This document shows positions 36,676 through 45,171 of a stretch of 64,000 nt of DNA, piece after piece. Source of the DNA: Pseudomonas lini (GTDB lineage: Bacteria > Pseudomonadota > Gammaproteobacteria > Pseudomonadales > Pseudomonadaceae); assembly GCF_001042905.1 (NCBI RefSeq), contig NZ_JYLB01000008.1, positions 186,001 through 250,000 on the forward strand, in the 5' to 3' direction. Position 1 is the first letter of the stretch. Each line of letters opens with the position of its first letter. Below the pieces are notes generated by a model. That model ran no database searches and was not told where the DNA came from. It saw only the letters and a program-made list of their open reading frames with translations. Position numbers and translations under genes: made by a program.

Positions 36676-36711
36676 AAACGCCCGGCCTGACAAAAGCCAG
36701 ACCGGGCGTTG
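36676..36711 (-). terminator. Hairpin between infB and rbfA
   Basis: AACGCCCGG (36677-36685) pairs with CCGGGCGTT (36702-36710), continuing into CTG/CAG. On the minus strand it is followed by TGCCGCTT rather than a T-run, so it is more likely an mRNA-processing or stability hairpin than a full terminator. Confidence 0.5.
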
Positions 36712-36781
36712 CGTTTAGAGTCCGGACGTTGCGCCGCGCATCTGCATGCAGCGGCTCATCGTGGCCCTTGAAGTGCGCGAG

Positions 36782-39313
36782 TTAGAGGCTGCGAGCAACC
36801 TGAACCTTCTCGAAGACTTCGATCTTGTCGCCGACTTTGACGTCGTTGTAGCTCTTCACGCCGATACCGCATTCCATGCCGGCACGTACTTCGGAAGCGT
36901 CATCCTTGAAGCGGCGCAGGGATTCCAGCTCGCCTTCGAAGATAACGATGTCTTCACGCAGTACACGGATTGGACGGTTACGGTGAACAACACCTTCGAT
37001 AACCATGCAACCGGCGATCGCGCCAAACTTCGGCGAACGGAACACGTCACGCACTTCAGCGGTACCCAGGATGTTCTCGCGAACATCGCTGCCCAGCATA
37101 CCGGTGAGGGCTTTCTTGACGTCTTCGATGATGTCGTAGATCACGTTGTAGTAACGCATATCCAGACCTTCCTGCTCGACGATCTTGCGAGCGCCAGCAT
37201 CGGCACGCACGTTGAAGCCGAACAGTACAGCGTTGGAGGCCAATGCCAGGTTGGCGTCGGATTCGGTGATACCACCGACACCGCCACCAACTACACGCAC
37301 TTGCACTTCGTCGTTACCCAGGCCGTTCAAGGCACCGTTCAACGCTTCCAGCGAACCACGGACGTCGGATTTGAGGACGATGTTGAGCGTCTTCTTCTCT
37401 GCCTGGCCCATGTTTTCGAAGATGTTTTCCAGCTTGCCGGCGTGAGCACGGGCCAGCTTGACTTCGCGGAACTTGCCTTGACGGAACAGAGCCACTTCAC
37501 GGGCTTTCTTCTCGTCGGACAGCACGCTCATCTCATCGCCAGCGTCCGGGGTACCGTCCAGGCCGAGGATCTCGACAGGGATGGAAGGACCGGCTTCTTT
37601 GATCGGCTTGCCGTTCTCGTCGAGCATGGCGCGAACGCGGCCATAGTTCGAACCGACCAGCACCATGTCGCCTTGGCGCAGGGTACCGTCTTGAACCAGA
37701 ACGGTTGCAACCGGGCCACGACCTTTGTCGAGACGCGATTCAACCACGACGCCACGGCCAGGAGCCGAAGGGGTCGCTTTCAGTTCGAGAACTTCAGCTT
37801 GCAGCAGAACAGCTTCGAGCAACTCGTCCACGCCAGTACCGACTTTCGCCGAAACCGATACGAACGGGGTGTCGCCGCCCCACTCTTCCGAAGTCACGCC
37901 GTGAACCGACAGTTCGCTACGGATGCGATCGAGATCGGCGCCCGGCTTGTCGATTTTGTTCACAGCAACGACCAGTGGAACACCGGCAGCCTTGGCGTGC
38001 TGGACAGCTTCAATGGTCTGCGGCATTACGCCGTCGTCCGCTGCAACTACCAGGATCACGATGTCAGTTGCCTTGGCACCACGAGCACGCATGGCGGTAA
38101 ACGCGGCGTGACCCGGGGTATCGAGGAAAGTGACCATGCCGCGATCAGTTTCAACGTGGTACGCACCGATGTGCTGGGTGATACCGCCGGCTTCGCCAGC
38201 AGCTACCTTGGCACGACGGATGTAGTCGAGCAGCGAGGTTTTACCGTGGTCAACGTGGCCCATTACGGTCACAACCGGTGCACGGGAGAACGTCTCACCT
38301 TCAAACTTCAGGGACTCAGCCAGGGAATCTTCCAGGGCGGTGTCGCTGACCAGGGTCACTTTGTGGCCCAGTTCTTCGGCTACCAGCTGAGCAGTTTCCT
38401 GATCAAGCACCTGGTTGATGGTCGCTGGAGTACCCAGTTTGAACATGAACTTGATGATTTCAGCAGCCTTGACCGACATCTGATTGGCGAGATCGCCAAC
38501 GGTGATGGTCTCGCCAATCTGCACATCACGCACGACAGGGCCGGTTGGGCTCTGGAAACCGTGGGCGTTGCGTTTCTTCAGCTTGGCCTTGCCGCGACCA
38601 CCACGACGGAAGCCATCGCTTTCTTCGTCGGTAGTACGTGGCGCAACACGTGGCGCAGGCGCTTTCTCTTTGACCGAAGCACGATGCGGAGCGTTTTTGC
38701 GCTCGCCATCGCCACCGCCGCTGCGACGATTGTTATCGTCGGCACGTGGTTTGTCCGGACGGCGCTGTTCGTTCTGCTTGTTGCGAACATCAGCAGACGG
38801 TGCTGGTGCAGCAGCCACAACCGGCGCGCTTTCACGCACGGGCTCGGCAACGGCAGCAGGCGCTGCAACAGCGTCGGTAGTACCGTTTTGCGCAGCAGCA
38901 GGCTGGCGACGCGCTTCTTCTTCGGCGCGACGCTTGGCTTCTTCTTCAGCCTTCTGACGTGCAGCATTTTCTACTGCGCGGCGTTCTTCCAGTTCGCGTT
39001 TGCGCTCGGCTTCGATTTCTTCCGGGCTGCGTTGTACGAAGACTTTCTTCTTGCGTACTTCAACGCTGATGCTCTTGCTACCAGCAACACGCAGGGTGCT
39101 GGTGGTTTTGCGCTGCAATGTAATCTTGCGCGGTTCTTCCACTTTCGCCTTGTGGCTGCTCTTCAAGTGAGTCAGCAAAGACTGCTTCTCACTATCGCTC
39201 ACACCTTCATCGGCGGCGGTGTGCGGCAGACCTGCCTCACGCATCTGCTGCAACAGGCGCTCTACCGGTGTTTTGACCTCATCGGCCAGTTGTTTCACCG
39301 TGACTTGCGTCAT
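36782..39313 (-). CDS. infB: Translation initiation factor IF-2
   Basis: GTPase that places initiator tRNA on the 30S subunit. 843 residues. N-terminal IF2_N module (1-50), a long Ala/Glu/Arg-rich low-complexity region (about 85-250, typical of IF-2N), a second IF2 N domain, then the GTPase (G1 GHVDHGKTS, DTPGHAAF, NKIDKPGAD) and domains II-IV ending KVGDKIEVFEKVQVARSL. Follows nusA by 27 bases and belongs to the rimP-nusA-infB operon. Confidence 0.98.
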   Translation of the reverse strand: MTQVTVKQLADEVKTPVERLLQQMREAGLPHTAADEGVSDSEKQSLLTHLKSSHKAKVEEPRKITLQRKTTSTLRVAGSKSISVEVRKKKVFVQRSPEEIEAERKRELEERRAVENAARQKAEEEAKRRAEEEARRQPAAAQNGTTDAVAAPAAVAEPVRESAPVVAAAPAPSADVRNKQNEQRRPDKPRADDNNRRSGGGDGERKNAPHRASVKEKAPAPRVAPRTTDEESDGFRRGGRGKAKLKKRNAHGFQSPTGPVVRDVQIGETITVGDLANQMSVKAAEIIKFMFKLGTPATINQVLDQETAQLVAEELGHKVTLVSDTALEDSLAESLKFEGETFSRAPVVTVMGHVDHGKTSLLDYIRRAKVAAGEAGGITQHIGAYHVETDRGMVTFLDTPGHAAFTAMRARGAKATDIVILVVAADDGVMPQTIEAVQHAKAAGVPLVVAVNKIDKPGADLDRIRSELSVHGVTSEEWGGDTPFVSVSAKVGTGVDELLEAVLLQAEVLELKATPSAPGRGVVVESRLDKGRGPVATVLVQDGTLRQGDMVLVGSNYGRVRAMLDENGKPIKEAGPSIPVEILGLDGTPDAGDEMSVLSDEKKAREVALFRQGKFREVKLARAHAGKLENIFENMGQAEKKTLNIVLKSDVRGSLEALNGALNGLGNDEVQVRVVGGGVGGITESDANLALASNAVLFGFNVRADAGARKIVEQEGLDMRYYNVIYDIIEDVKKALTGMLGSDVRENILGTAEVRDVFRSPKFGAIAGCMVIEGVVHRNRPIRVLREDIVIFEGELESLRRFKDDASEVRAGMECGIGVKSYNDVKVGDKIEVFEKVQVARSL

Positions 39314-39340
39314 GCACTTCTCTCCTCAGGCCGCGCCTAA

Positions 39341-40822
39341 TTACTCGAACCAATGGGCTCGGGCGGCCATGATCAACTTGCCGGCACGATCATCGTCAAT
39401 GCCGTCGATGTCGAGCAGGTCGTCAATAGACTGCTCGGCCAGGTCTTCGCGGGTAATTACGCCGCGCACCGCCAGTTCCATCGCCAAATCCTTGTCCATA
39501 CCCTCAAGCGAGAGCAGGTCTTCGGCCGGATGGGCGTCTGCCAGCTTTTCCTCAGTAGCGATGGCTTTAGTCAACAAACGATCCTTGGCGCGAGCGCGAA
39601 GCTCGTTGACGGTTTCTTCGTCAAAGCCGTCGATGTTGAGCATTTCTTCCAACGGTACGTAGGCAATCTCTTCCAGGCTGGTAAAGCCTTCATCTACCAG
39701 CACCTGTGCCAGGTCTTCGTCGACTTCCAGCTCGTCGATGAAGTTGCGCAGGATGTCGCCGGTTTCTGCTTGCTGCTTAGCCTGGATGTCCGATTCGGTC
39801 ATCACGTTCAGGGTCCAGCCAGTCAACTGGCTAGCCAGACGCACGTTCTGACCACCGCGACCGATGGCCTGAGCAAGATTGTCTGCGCCAACGGCGATGT
39901 CCATTGCATGGGCATCTTCGTCAACGATAATTGCCGCCACTTCAGCCGGCGACATTGCATTGATCACGAACTGAGCCGGGTTATCGTCCCACAGAACGAT
40001 ATCCACACGCTCACCGCCCAATTCGCCCGACACTGCCTGGACGCGCGAACCGCGCATACCGATGCAAGCGCCTTGCGGATCAATGCGTTTGTCCTTGGAG
40101 CGGACCGCGATCTTGGCGCGCGAACCCGGGTCGCGGGACGCAGCCATTACTTCGATCAGGCCTTCAGCGATTTCCGGCACTTCGATGCGGAACAACTCGA
40201 TCAGCATTTCCGGCGCGGTACGCGACAGGATCAACTGAGGGCCGCGGTTCTCGGTGCGGATTTCCTTGAGCAGCGCACGCAGACGCACGCCAACCCGGAA
40301 GGTTTCGCGAGAAATGATGTCTTCACGGGCCAGCAACGCTTCAGCGTTATTGCCCAGATCGACGATCACGTTGTCGCGGGTGACTTTCTTCACGGTGCCG
40401 GAGATGATTTCTCCCAGGCGCTCGCGATAGGCGTCAACGACTTGAGCACGCTCGGCTTCGCGAACTTTCTGCACGATGACCTGCTTGGCGGTCTGTGCAG
40501 CAATGCGGCCGAACTCGATGGATTCGATCTTTTCTTCGACAACATCGCCGACCTTGGCACCAGGATGCGTTTCTGCAACCTTGCTCGGCCAGGTTTCGAT
40601 GGCCGGATCGTCCAGGTCTGCTTCTTCGACGACCGTCCAGCGACGGAATGTCTCGTAAGCACCGGTGTGGCGATTGATTTCCACACGCAGATCGACTTCG
40701 TCCTCGAAACGCTTTTTGGTAGCAGTGGCCAGGGCCAGCTCCAGCGCTTCAAAAATTACGTTTGCCGGTACGCCCTTTTCATTGGATACCGACTCAACAA
40801 CCAGCAGTACTTCTTTGCTCAT
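39341..40822 (-). CDS. nusA: Transcription termination/antitermination factor NusA
   Basis: RNA polymerase-associated elongation factor, 493 residues. N-terminal polymerase-binding domain (1-125), S1 (about 135-200: GEIISGTVKKVTRDNVIVDLG), two KH domains (about 230-345: IGMRGSRVQAVSGELGGE, QAIGRGGQNVRLASQLTG) and two C-terminal acidic helix-hairpin repeats (about 365-490) that bind alpha-CTD or lambda N in E. coli. ATG 40822 gives the conserved MSKEVLLVVES start; seven extra residues upstream are not used. Confidence 0.98.
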   Translation of the reverse strand: MSKEVLLVVESVSNEKGVPANVIFEALELALATATKKRFEDEVDLRVEINRHTGAYETFRRWTVVEEADLDDPAIETWPSKVAETHPGAKVGDVVEEKIESIEFGRIAAQTAKQVIVQKVREAERAQVVDAYRERLGEIISGTVKKVTRDNVIVDLGNNAEALLAREDIISRETFRVGVRLRALLKEIRTENRGPQLILSRTAPEMLIELFRIEVPEIAEGLIEVMAASRDPGSRAKIAVRSKDKRIDPQGACIGMRGSRVQAVSGELGGERVDIVLWDDNPAQFVINAMSPAEVAAIIVDEDAHAMDIAVGADNLAQAIGRGGQNVRLASQLTGWTLNVMTESDIQAKQQAETGDILRNFIDELEVDEDLAQVLVDEGFTSLEEIAYVPLEEMLNIDGFDEETVNELRARAKDRLLTKAIATEEKLADAHPAEDLLSLEGMDKDLAMELAVRGVITREDLAEQSIDDLLDIDGIDDDRAGKLIMAARAHWFE

Positions 40823-40869
40823 CGTACGCCTCGCCTTTCGCAAGCCATTGGATCCGCGGGATCCGCGTC

Positions 40870-41328
40870 TCAGTCAAAACTGGGAATAATGTTGGCCTTG
40901 TCGATCATATCGATCGGCAACAGGAACTCATGGTCTTCAACCTGCACCACGACGTCCTGCTCTTCTACACCGCGCAGAAGGCCCTGAAAGTTGCGCCGAC
41001 CTTCAAAAGGCGAGCGCAGCTTGATCTTCACTTGTTCACCGGCAAATTTTGCAAACTGCTCAATAGTGAACAGTGGGCGTTCCATGCCAGGCGAGGAAAC
41101 TTCAAGGGTGTATTCAACGGCGATCGGATCTTCAACATCCAGTACACCGCTGATCTGACGGCTGACGATGGCACAATCGTCCACCAGCACGCCGCCCTCT
41201 TTATCAATATAAACGCGCAACATTGAGTGGCGACCTTGAGCCGAAAACTCAATACCCCAGCATTCATAGCCTAGGGCCACGACCACCGGGGCCAGCAAGG
41301 CCTGCAACTCTTCTAGCTTGCTCGACAC
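40870..41328 (-). CDS. rimP: Ribosome maturation factor RimP
   Basis: 30S assembly factor, 152 residues. Family motifs: PVVVALGYECWGIEF, RVYIDKEGGVLVDDCAIVSRQISGVLDVEDPI, YTLEVSSPGMERPLF. I start at GTG 41328 because GAGGGGG sits 6 bases upstream and the result (SSKLEELQALL..) matches the P. aeruginosa protein in length; ATG codons at 41346 and 41391 run into an upstream terminator hairpin. First protein gene of the operon rimP-nusA-infB, behind the tRNA-fMet gene as in E. coli metY. Confidence 0.95.
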   Translation of the reverse strand: MSSKLEELQALLAPVVVALGYECWGIEFSAQGRHSMLRVYIDKEGGVLVDDCAIVSRQISGVLDVEDPIAVEYTLEVSSPGMERPLFTIEQFAKFAGEQVKIKLRSPFEGRRNFQGLLRGVEEQDVVVQVEDHEFLLPIDMIDKANIIPSFD

Positions 41329-41368
41329 CTGAACCCCCTCGTGCATGTATGTGCATGCTGTGCAAAAT

Positions 41369-41391
41369 AAAAAAATGGGCGAAACGCCCAT
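41369..41391 (-). terminator. Terminator upstream of rimP (proximal)
   Basis: ATGGGCG-AAA-CGCCCAT (41375-41391), read on the minus strand ending in seven T. It lies 41 bases before the rimP GTG, so it must be read through for rimP-nusA-infB to be expressed from the tRNA promoter. Confidence 0.8.
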
Positions 41392-41398
41392 CCTTGAA

Positions 41399-41420
41399 AC
41401 GCCGTTGAACAGCGGCGTTG
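41399..41420 (-). terminator. Middle hairpin upstream of rimP
   Basis: AACGCCG and CGGCGTT (41399-41405 and 41414-41420), 7-base perfect stem without T-run, between the two terminators. Confidence 0.45.
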
Positions 41421-41436
41421 AAAGTGTCCAGCTAAC

Positions 41437-41460
41437 AAAAAGCCCCTGAAAAGGGGCTCC
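41437..41460 (-). terminator. Terminator of tRNA-fMet
   Basis: AGCCCC (41441-41446) and GGGGCT (41453-41458), followed on the minus strand by TTTTTGTT. It begins 7 bases after the end of tRNA-fMet. Confidence 0.82.
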
Positions 41461-41466
41461 TTAAAC

Positions 41467-41543
<77 letters not shown>

Positions 41544-41607
41544 ACAAAGCTGGGGCGGAAGTATACGACCGATCCCTGACAGGGTCAATGTAACCTTCCA
41601 CCTACAA

Positions 41608-41630
41608 GAAAGCCCGCAACAGCGGGCTCT
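41608..41630 (-). terminator. Hairpin after tRNA-Leu
   Basis: AGCCCGC (41611-41617) and GCGGGCT (41622-41628) followed on the minus strand by TTCTTG. A processing or weak terminator hairpin between the two tRNA genes. Confidence 0.6.
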
Positions 41631-41639
41631 CCTGATAAT

Positions 41640-41725
41640 TGGTACCGAGAAGGGGACTCGAACCCCTACACCCTATGGGCACAACCACCTCAAGGTTGCG
41701 TGTCTACCAATTCCACCACCTCGGC
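41640..41725 (-). tRNA. tRNA-Leu (anticodon GAG)
   Basis: 86 bases on the minus strand with a long class II variable arm. Acceptor GCCGAGG, anticodon stem CAACC/GGUUG around UUGAGGU giving GAG, T-arm AGGGG-UUCGAGU-CCCCU, encoded CCA. Lies 22 bases after the secG stop, so it is probably cotranscribed with secG and tRNA-fMet. Confidence 0.96.
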
Positions 41726-41747
41726 AATACTACGTTTGAAACCCTTC

Positions 41748-42131
41748 TTACTTTTGCTCTTGAGCTGGAGGCACGTCAGTCGCTGGAGTAGCCGACTTTT
41801 GCTCTTGAAGCACCGGGACATCATCAGAAGCCGGTTGTTGCTTTGGAACTTCCAACACTGCTGGATTTGGCAAACCTACTTGAGTCAGCTCATGAGCCTT
41901 CTCTTTAGCAAAGTAACCTAACCCCAAGCTGGTTATGAAGAAACCGGCGGCAAGTATAGCAGTAAACTTACTAAGAAAGGTAGAGGAACCTTGGCTTCCG
42001 AACACAGTATTTGAAGCACCTGCTCCGAAAGACGCGCCAGCATCCGCACCTTTACCCTGCTGCAGCAAAACCAGAGCAACTACGCCCAATGCACCCAGCA
42101 GATGAAAAACGACTACGACTGTTTCCAGCAT
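41748..42131 (-). CDS. secG: Preprotein translocase subunit SecG
   Basis: Small inner-membrane subunit of SecYEG, 127 residues. Two helices (about 3-23 and 55-75) with the family core VLLQQGKGADAGASFGAGASNTVFGSQGSSTFLSK between them, then a Pro/Gln-rich C-terminal tail. ATG 42131 gives the conserved MLETVVVVFHLL start; the upstream in-frame codons overlap tpiA. Follows tpiA after 4 bases, precedes tRNA-Leu. Confidence 0.96.
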   Translation of the reverse strand: MLETVVVVFHLLGALGVVALVLLQQGKGADAGASFGAGASNTVFGSQGSSTFLSKFTAILAAGFFITSLGLGYFAKEKAHELTQVGLPNPAVLEVPKQQPASDDVPVLQEQKSATPATDVPPAQEQK

Positions 42132-42135
42132 TTTT

Positions 42136-42891
42136 TCAGTTTCCCGCGGCGCGACAAATCGCACCGAACTCATCTGCATTCAGGGAAGCTCCACCAATGA
42201 GCCCCCCATCGATATCCGGCATGCCGAACAGTTCGACCGCATTGGCCGCCTTCACGCTGCCGCCGTATAGAAGCCGCACACCTTGCGCGACTTCAGAATT
42301 CTCTGCCGCCAACTGAGCGCGAATGGCTGCATGCACATCCTGCGCCTGCTGCGGCGAAGCAGTCAGCCCGGTGCCTATGGCCCAGACCGGCTCGTAAGCG
42401 ATTACTGCCTTTGCAAAGACACCTACACCCAGCTCCTCAATGATACTGCCAAGCTGACGCCCGACAACCTCAAGAGTTTTTCCAGCTTCGCGCTCTTCGA
42501 GGGTCTCCCCTACGCACAACACCGGAATCAAGCCACATGCCTGCGCCGCTGCGAACTTGCGAATCAGCATTCCATCCTGCTCGCCCATTATCTGACGGCG
42601 TTCGGAGTGCCCAACAAGCACCAGGGAACAACCTGCATCCACCAACTGACTCGGCGCAATTTCACCGGTCAATGCACCTTGCATGGATTCCACTGCAGAA
42701 TTCTGCGCGCCGACCGAAATCGACTTGCCTTTCAAGCCATCAATCACTTGATTGATATGCAAGCAAGGCGGGAATACCGCGACATCAACACCGCTTGGCA
42801 AGGCCAGATGACTAAGGCCATTGATCAGCTCAGCGACGCTGGCGCGGGTACCGTGCATCTTCCAGTTACCAGCTACCATAGGGCGACGCAT
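42136..42891 (-). CDS. tpiA: Triosephosphate isomerase
   Basis: Interconverts dihydroxyacetone phosphate and glyceraldehyde-3-phosphate. 251 residues. Catalytic residues visible: Lys11 (GNWKMHG), His95 (LVGHSERR) and Glu167 (VIAYEPVWAIGTG), plus the phosphate loop LYGGSVKAAN. Located between glmM and secG, the usual Pseudomonas order. Confidence 0.98.
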   Translation of the reverse strand: MRRPMVAGNWKMHGTRASVAELINGLSHLALPSGVDVAVFPPCLHINQVIDGLKGKSISVGAQNSAVESMQGALTGEIAPSQLVDAGCSLVLVGHSERRQIMGEQDGMLIRKFAAAQACGLIPVLCVGETLEEREAGKTLEVVGRQLGSIIEELGVGVFAKAVIAYEPVWAIGTGLTASPQQAQDVHAAIRAQLAAENSEVAQGVRLLYGGSVKAANAVELFGMPDIDGGLIGGASLNADEFGAICRAAGN

Positions 42892-42957
42892 GCTGTACCT
42901 CGTCGGTCAAAGTGGGCGCAGATGTTACCCAACACAATCATGGCTGGCAAGCCGAAA

Positions 42958-44295
42958 TCAGGCAGAAACTTCAGTTACCAGTTTTGCCAGCTCTTCGGCG
43001 TAACCGCGAACCTGCATTTCGTCCTCGCCTTCGACCATGACCCGCACCAGCGGCTCTGTCCCGGACTTGCGCAACAGCACGCGCCCACGACCGGCCATCG
43101 CTTGGGTAACACGGTCACTCGCTTCCTTGACTTTCGGATGTTCGAGCGGACTCGCACCACCGCCAAACCGGACATTGATCAGCACCTGAGGACACTTGCG
43201 CAGCGCCTGACGGGACTGAGCCAGGCTTTCTACGCGCCTCTTCAGCGCCATCAACACCTGCAACGCGGCAATGATTGCATCACCGGTGGTGGTGTGACTG
43301 AAGCAGACAATGTGCCCCGAGTTTTCTCCACCCACCTGCCAATCGCGCTCCAGCAACTCGGAGATCACGTAACGGTCGCCTACGTTGGCGCGCACAAAAG
43401 GAATCGCCAGATCCGCCAGGGCCAACTCCAACCCCAGGTTACTCATCAGCGTACCGACCACACCGCCCTGCAACTTGCCGCGCTCTTGCAGATCGCGAGC
43501 AATGATAAACAACAACTCGTCGCCGTCGACGACAGTGCCAGTGTGATCGACCATCTGGACCCGATCACCATCACCGTCAAAGGCAATACCCAAATCGGCG
43601 TGCTCGGCCAATACGGCAGCTTGCAGCGGTTCCATATGGGTCGAACCGCAATTCTCATTGATGTTCAGGCCATTGGGATGAGCAGAAAGCACAACGACAT
43701 CGGCCCCCAGCTCACGGAACACACTAGGCGCCACTTTATAGGTCGCACCATGGGCACAGTCGATCACGATCTTCAGCCCTGCGAAACTGGTGCCGGTCGG
43801 AACGCTGCTCTTGCAGAATTCGATATAACGGCCCGAGGCATCGTTGATTCGCGATACTTTGCCGATCTTGCTCGACTCAACCACGGTCATCGGGGTGTCG
43901 AGCAACTCTTCAATCATCAATTCGACTTCATCCGGAAGCTTGGTGCCCTTCCCGGAGAAAAACTTGATGCCGTTGTCGTCATGAGGGTTGTGCGAAGCGC
44001 TGATCACGATGCCGGCTTCAGCATGAAAGGTACGTGTCAGATAGGCGATGGCCGGCGTCGGCATCGGCCCCAGGAGCATCACATCAGCACCTGCCGAGGT
44101 CAGCCCGGCCTCAAGCGCCGATTCGAACATGTAACCGGAGATCCGGGTGTCCTTGCCCACGAGCACCTTGCAGGCACCCATGCTGCGAAATGCCATGCCT
44201 GCCGCCCAGCCAAGCTTGAGCATGAAATCAGGAGTAATCGGGTATTCACCGACCCGACCACGAATGCCGTCGGTGCCAAAGTATTTTTTGCTCAT
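42958..44295 (-). CDS. glmM: Phosphoglucosamine mutase
   Basis: Converts glucosamine-6-phosphate to glucosamine-1-phosphate for UDP-GlcNAc, feeding peptidoglycan and LPS. 445 residues. Active-site phosphoserine Ser101 (VISASHNPHDDNG), metal loop AFDGDGDRV, sugar-binding GGENSGHI and phosphate-binding loop RKSGTEPLVRVM. Starts 16 bases after folP. Confidence 0.98.
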   Translation of the reverse strand: MSKKYFGTDGIRGRVGEYPITPDFMLKLGWAAGMAFRSMGACKVLVGKDTRISGYMFESALEAGLTSAGADVMLLGPMPTPAIAYLTRTFHAEAGIVISASHNPHDDNGIKFFSGKGTKLPDEVELMIEELLDTPMTVVESSKIGKVSRINDASGRYIEFCKSSVPTGTSFAGLKIVIDCAHGATYKVAPSVFRELGADVVVLSAHPNGLNINENCGSTHMEPLQAAVLAEHADLGIAFDGDGDRVQMVDHTGTVVDGDELLFIIARDLQERGKLQGGVVGTLMSNLGLELALADLAIPFVRANVGDRYVISELLERDWQVGGENSGHIVCFSHTTTGDAIIAALQVLMALKRRVESLAQSRQALRKCPQVLINVRFGGGASPLEHPKVKEASDRVTQAMAGRGRVLLRKSGTEPLVRVMVEGEDEMQVRGYAEELAKLVTEVSA

Positions 44296-44311
44296 AAGTA
44301 CTCCATCATTC

Positions 44312-45163
44312 TTATTCGGCTGATTCTACTGCGGCAATCATTCGCACTACGTCGACCGTTTCAGCCACATCATGGACGCGCAATATACGCGCCCCCTTGA
44401 TTGAAGCCAGTGCCGCGAGCGCTAAACCGCCATGCAGGCGCTCTCCCACCGGCCGATTCAAGGCATGCCCGATCATGCTCTTTCGCGAAACCCCGACCAA
44501 CAGGGGCCGCCCCAAGGCATGCAAGGCCTCCATATGCTTAAACAAGCTCAAGTTGTGCTGCAAGGTTTTCGCGAAGCCGAAGCCCGGATCGAGGATGATC
44601 CGCTCGGCGGGAATGCCTACCGACGCACACTGGAGCATCCGCTCGGCGAGAAACTCGCCAACCTCTTTCGTCACATCCTGGTACTGCGGATTGTCCTGCA
44701 TGTCGCCCGGCTCACCGAGCATATGCATCAGACACACCGGCAAACCGGTGGCTGCAGCCGCATCCAGAGCTCCGTCCCGGCGTAACGAACGCACATCATT
44801 GATCAAACCCGCCCCCAGCCTTGCGGTTTCACGCATGACCGCCGGTGTGGAGGTATCGACCGAGATGATCACATCGAGTTCACGACTGATGCGCTCAACG
44901 ATAGGCGCTACACGCTCGAGCTCTTCAAGCGGTGAAACCGCCCCGGCACCGGGCCGGGTCGATTCGCCACCAACGTCGATCAGCGTCGCGCCAGCCGCCA
45001 CCATCGCCTCGGCGTGACGCAGGGCTGCATCCAGCTGACTGTATTGGCCGCCATCGGAAAAGGAGTCGGGAGTGACATTGAGAATGCCCATGACATGCGT
45101 CTGAGCCAAATCAAGAACCCGGTTGCCGCAAGGCAACCGGGTCGAAGACCGAACAGAAGTCAT
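44312..45163 (-). CDS. folP: Dihydropteroate synthase
   Basis: Joins p-aminobenzoate to the pterin pyrophosphate in folate synthesis; the sulfonamide target. 283 residues, TIM barrel. Signatures MGILNVTPDSFSDGG (residues about 25-39) and GGESTRPGA, pterin-site Asp in IISVDTS, and ILDPGFGFAKT. Starts 8 bases after the ftsH stop in the conserved ftsH-folP-glmM order. Confidence 0.98.
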   Translation of the reverse strand: MTSVRSSTRLPCGNRVLDLAQTHVMGILNVTPDSFSDGGQYSQLDAALRHAEAMVAAGATLIDVGGESTRPGAGAVSPLEELERVAPIVERISRELDVIISVDTSTPAVMRETARLGAGLINDVRSLRRDGALDAAAATGLPVCLMHMLGEPGDMQDNPQYQDVTKEVGEFLAERMLQCASVGIPAERIILDPGFGFAKTLQHNLSLFKHMEALHALGRPLLVGVSRKSMIGHALNRPVGERLHGGLALAALASIKGARILRVHDVAETVDVVRMIAAVESAE

Positions 45164-45171
45164 TTCAAACC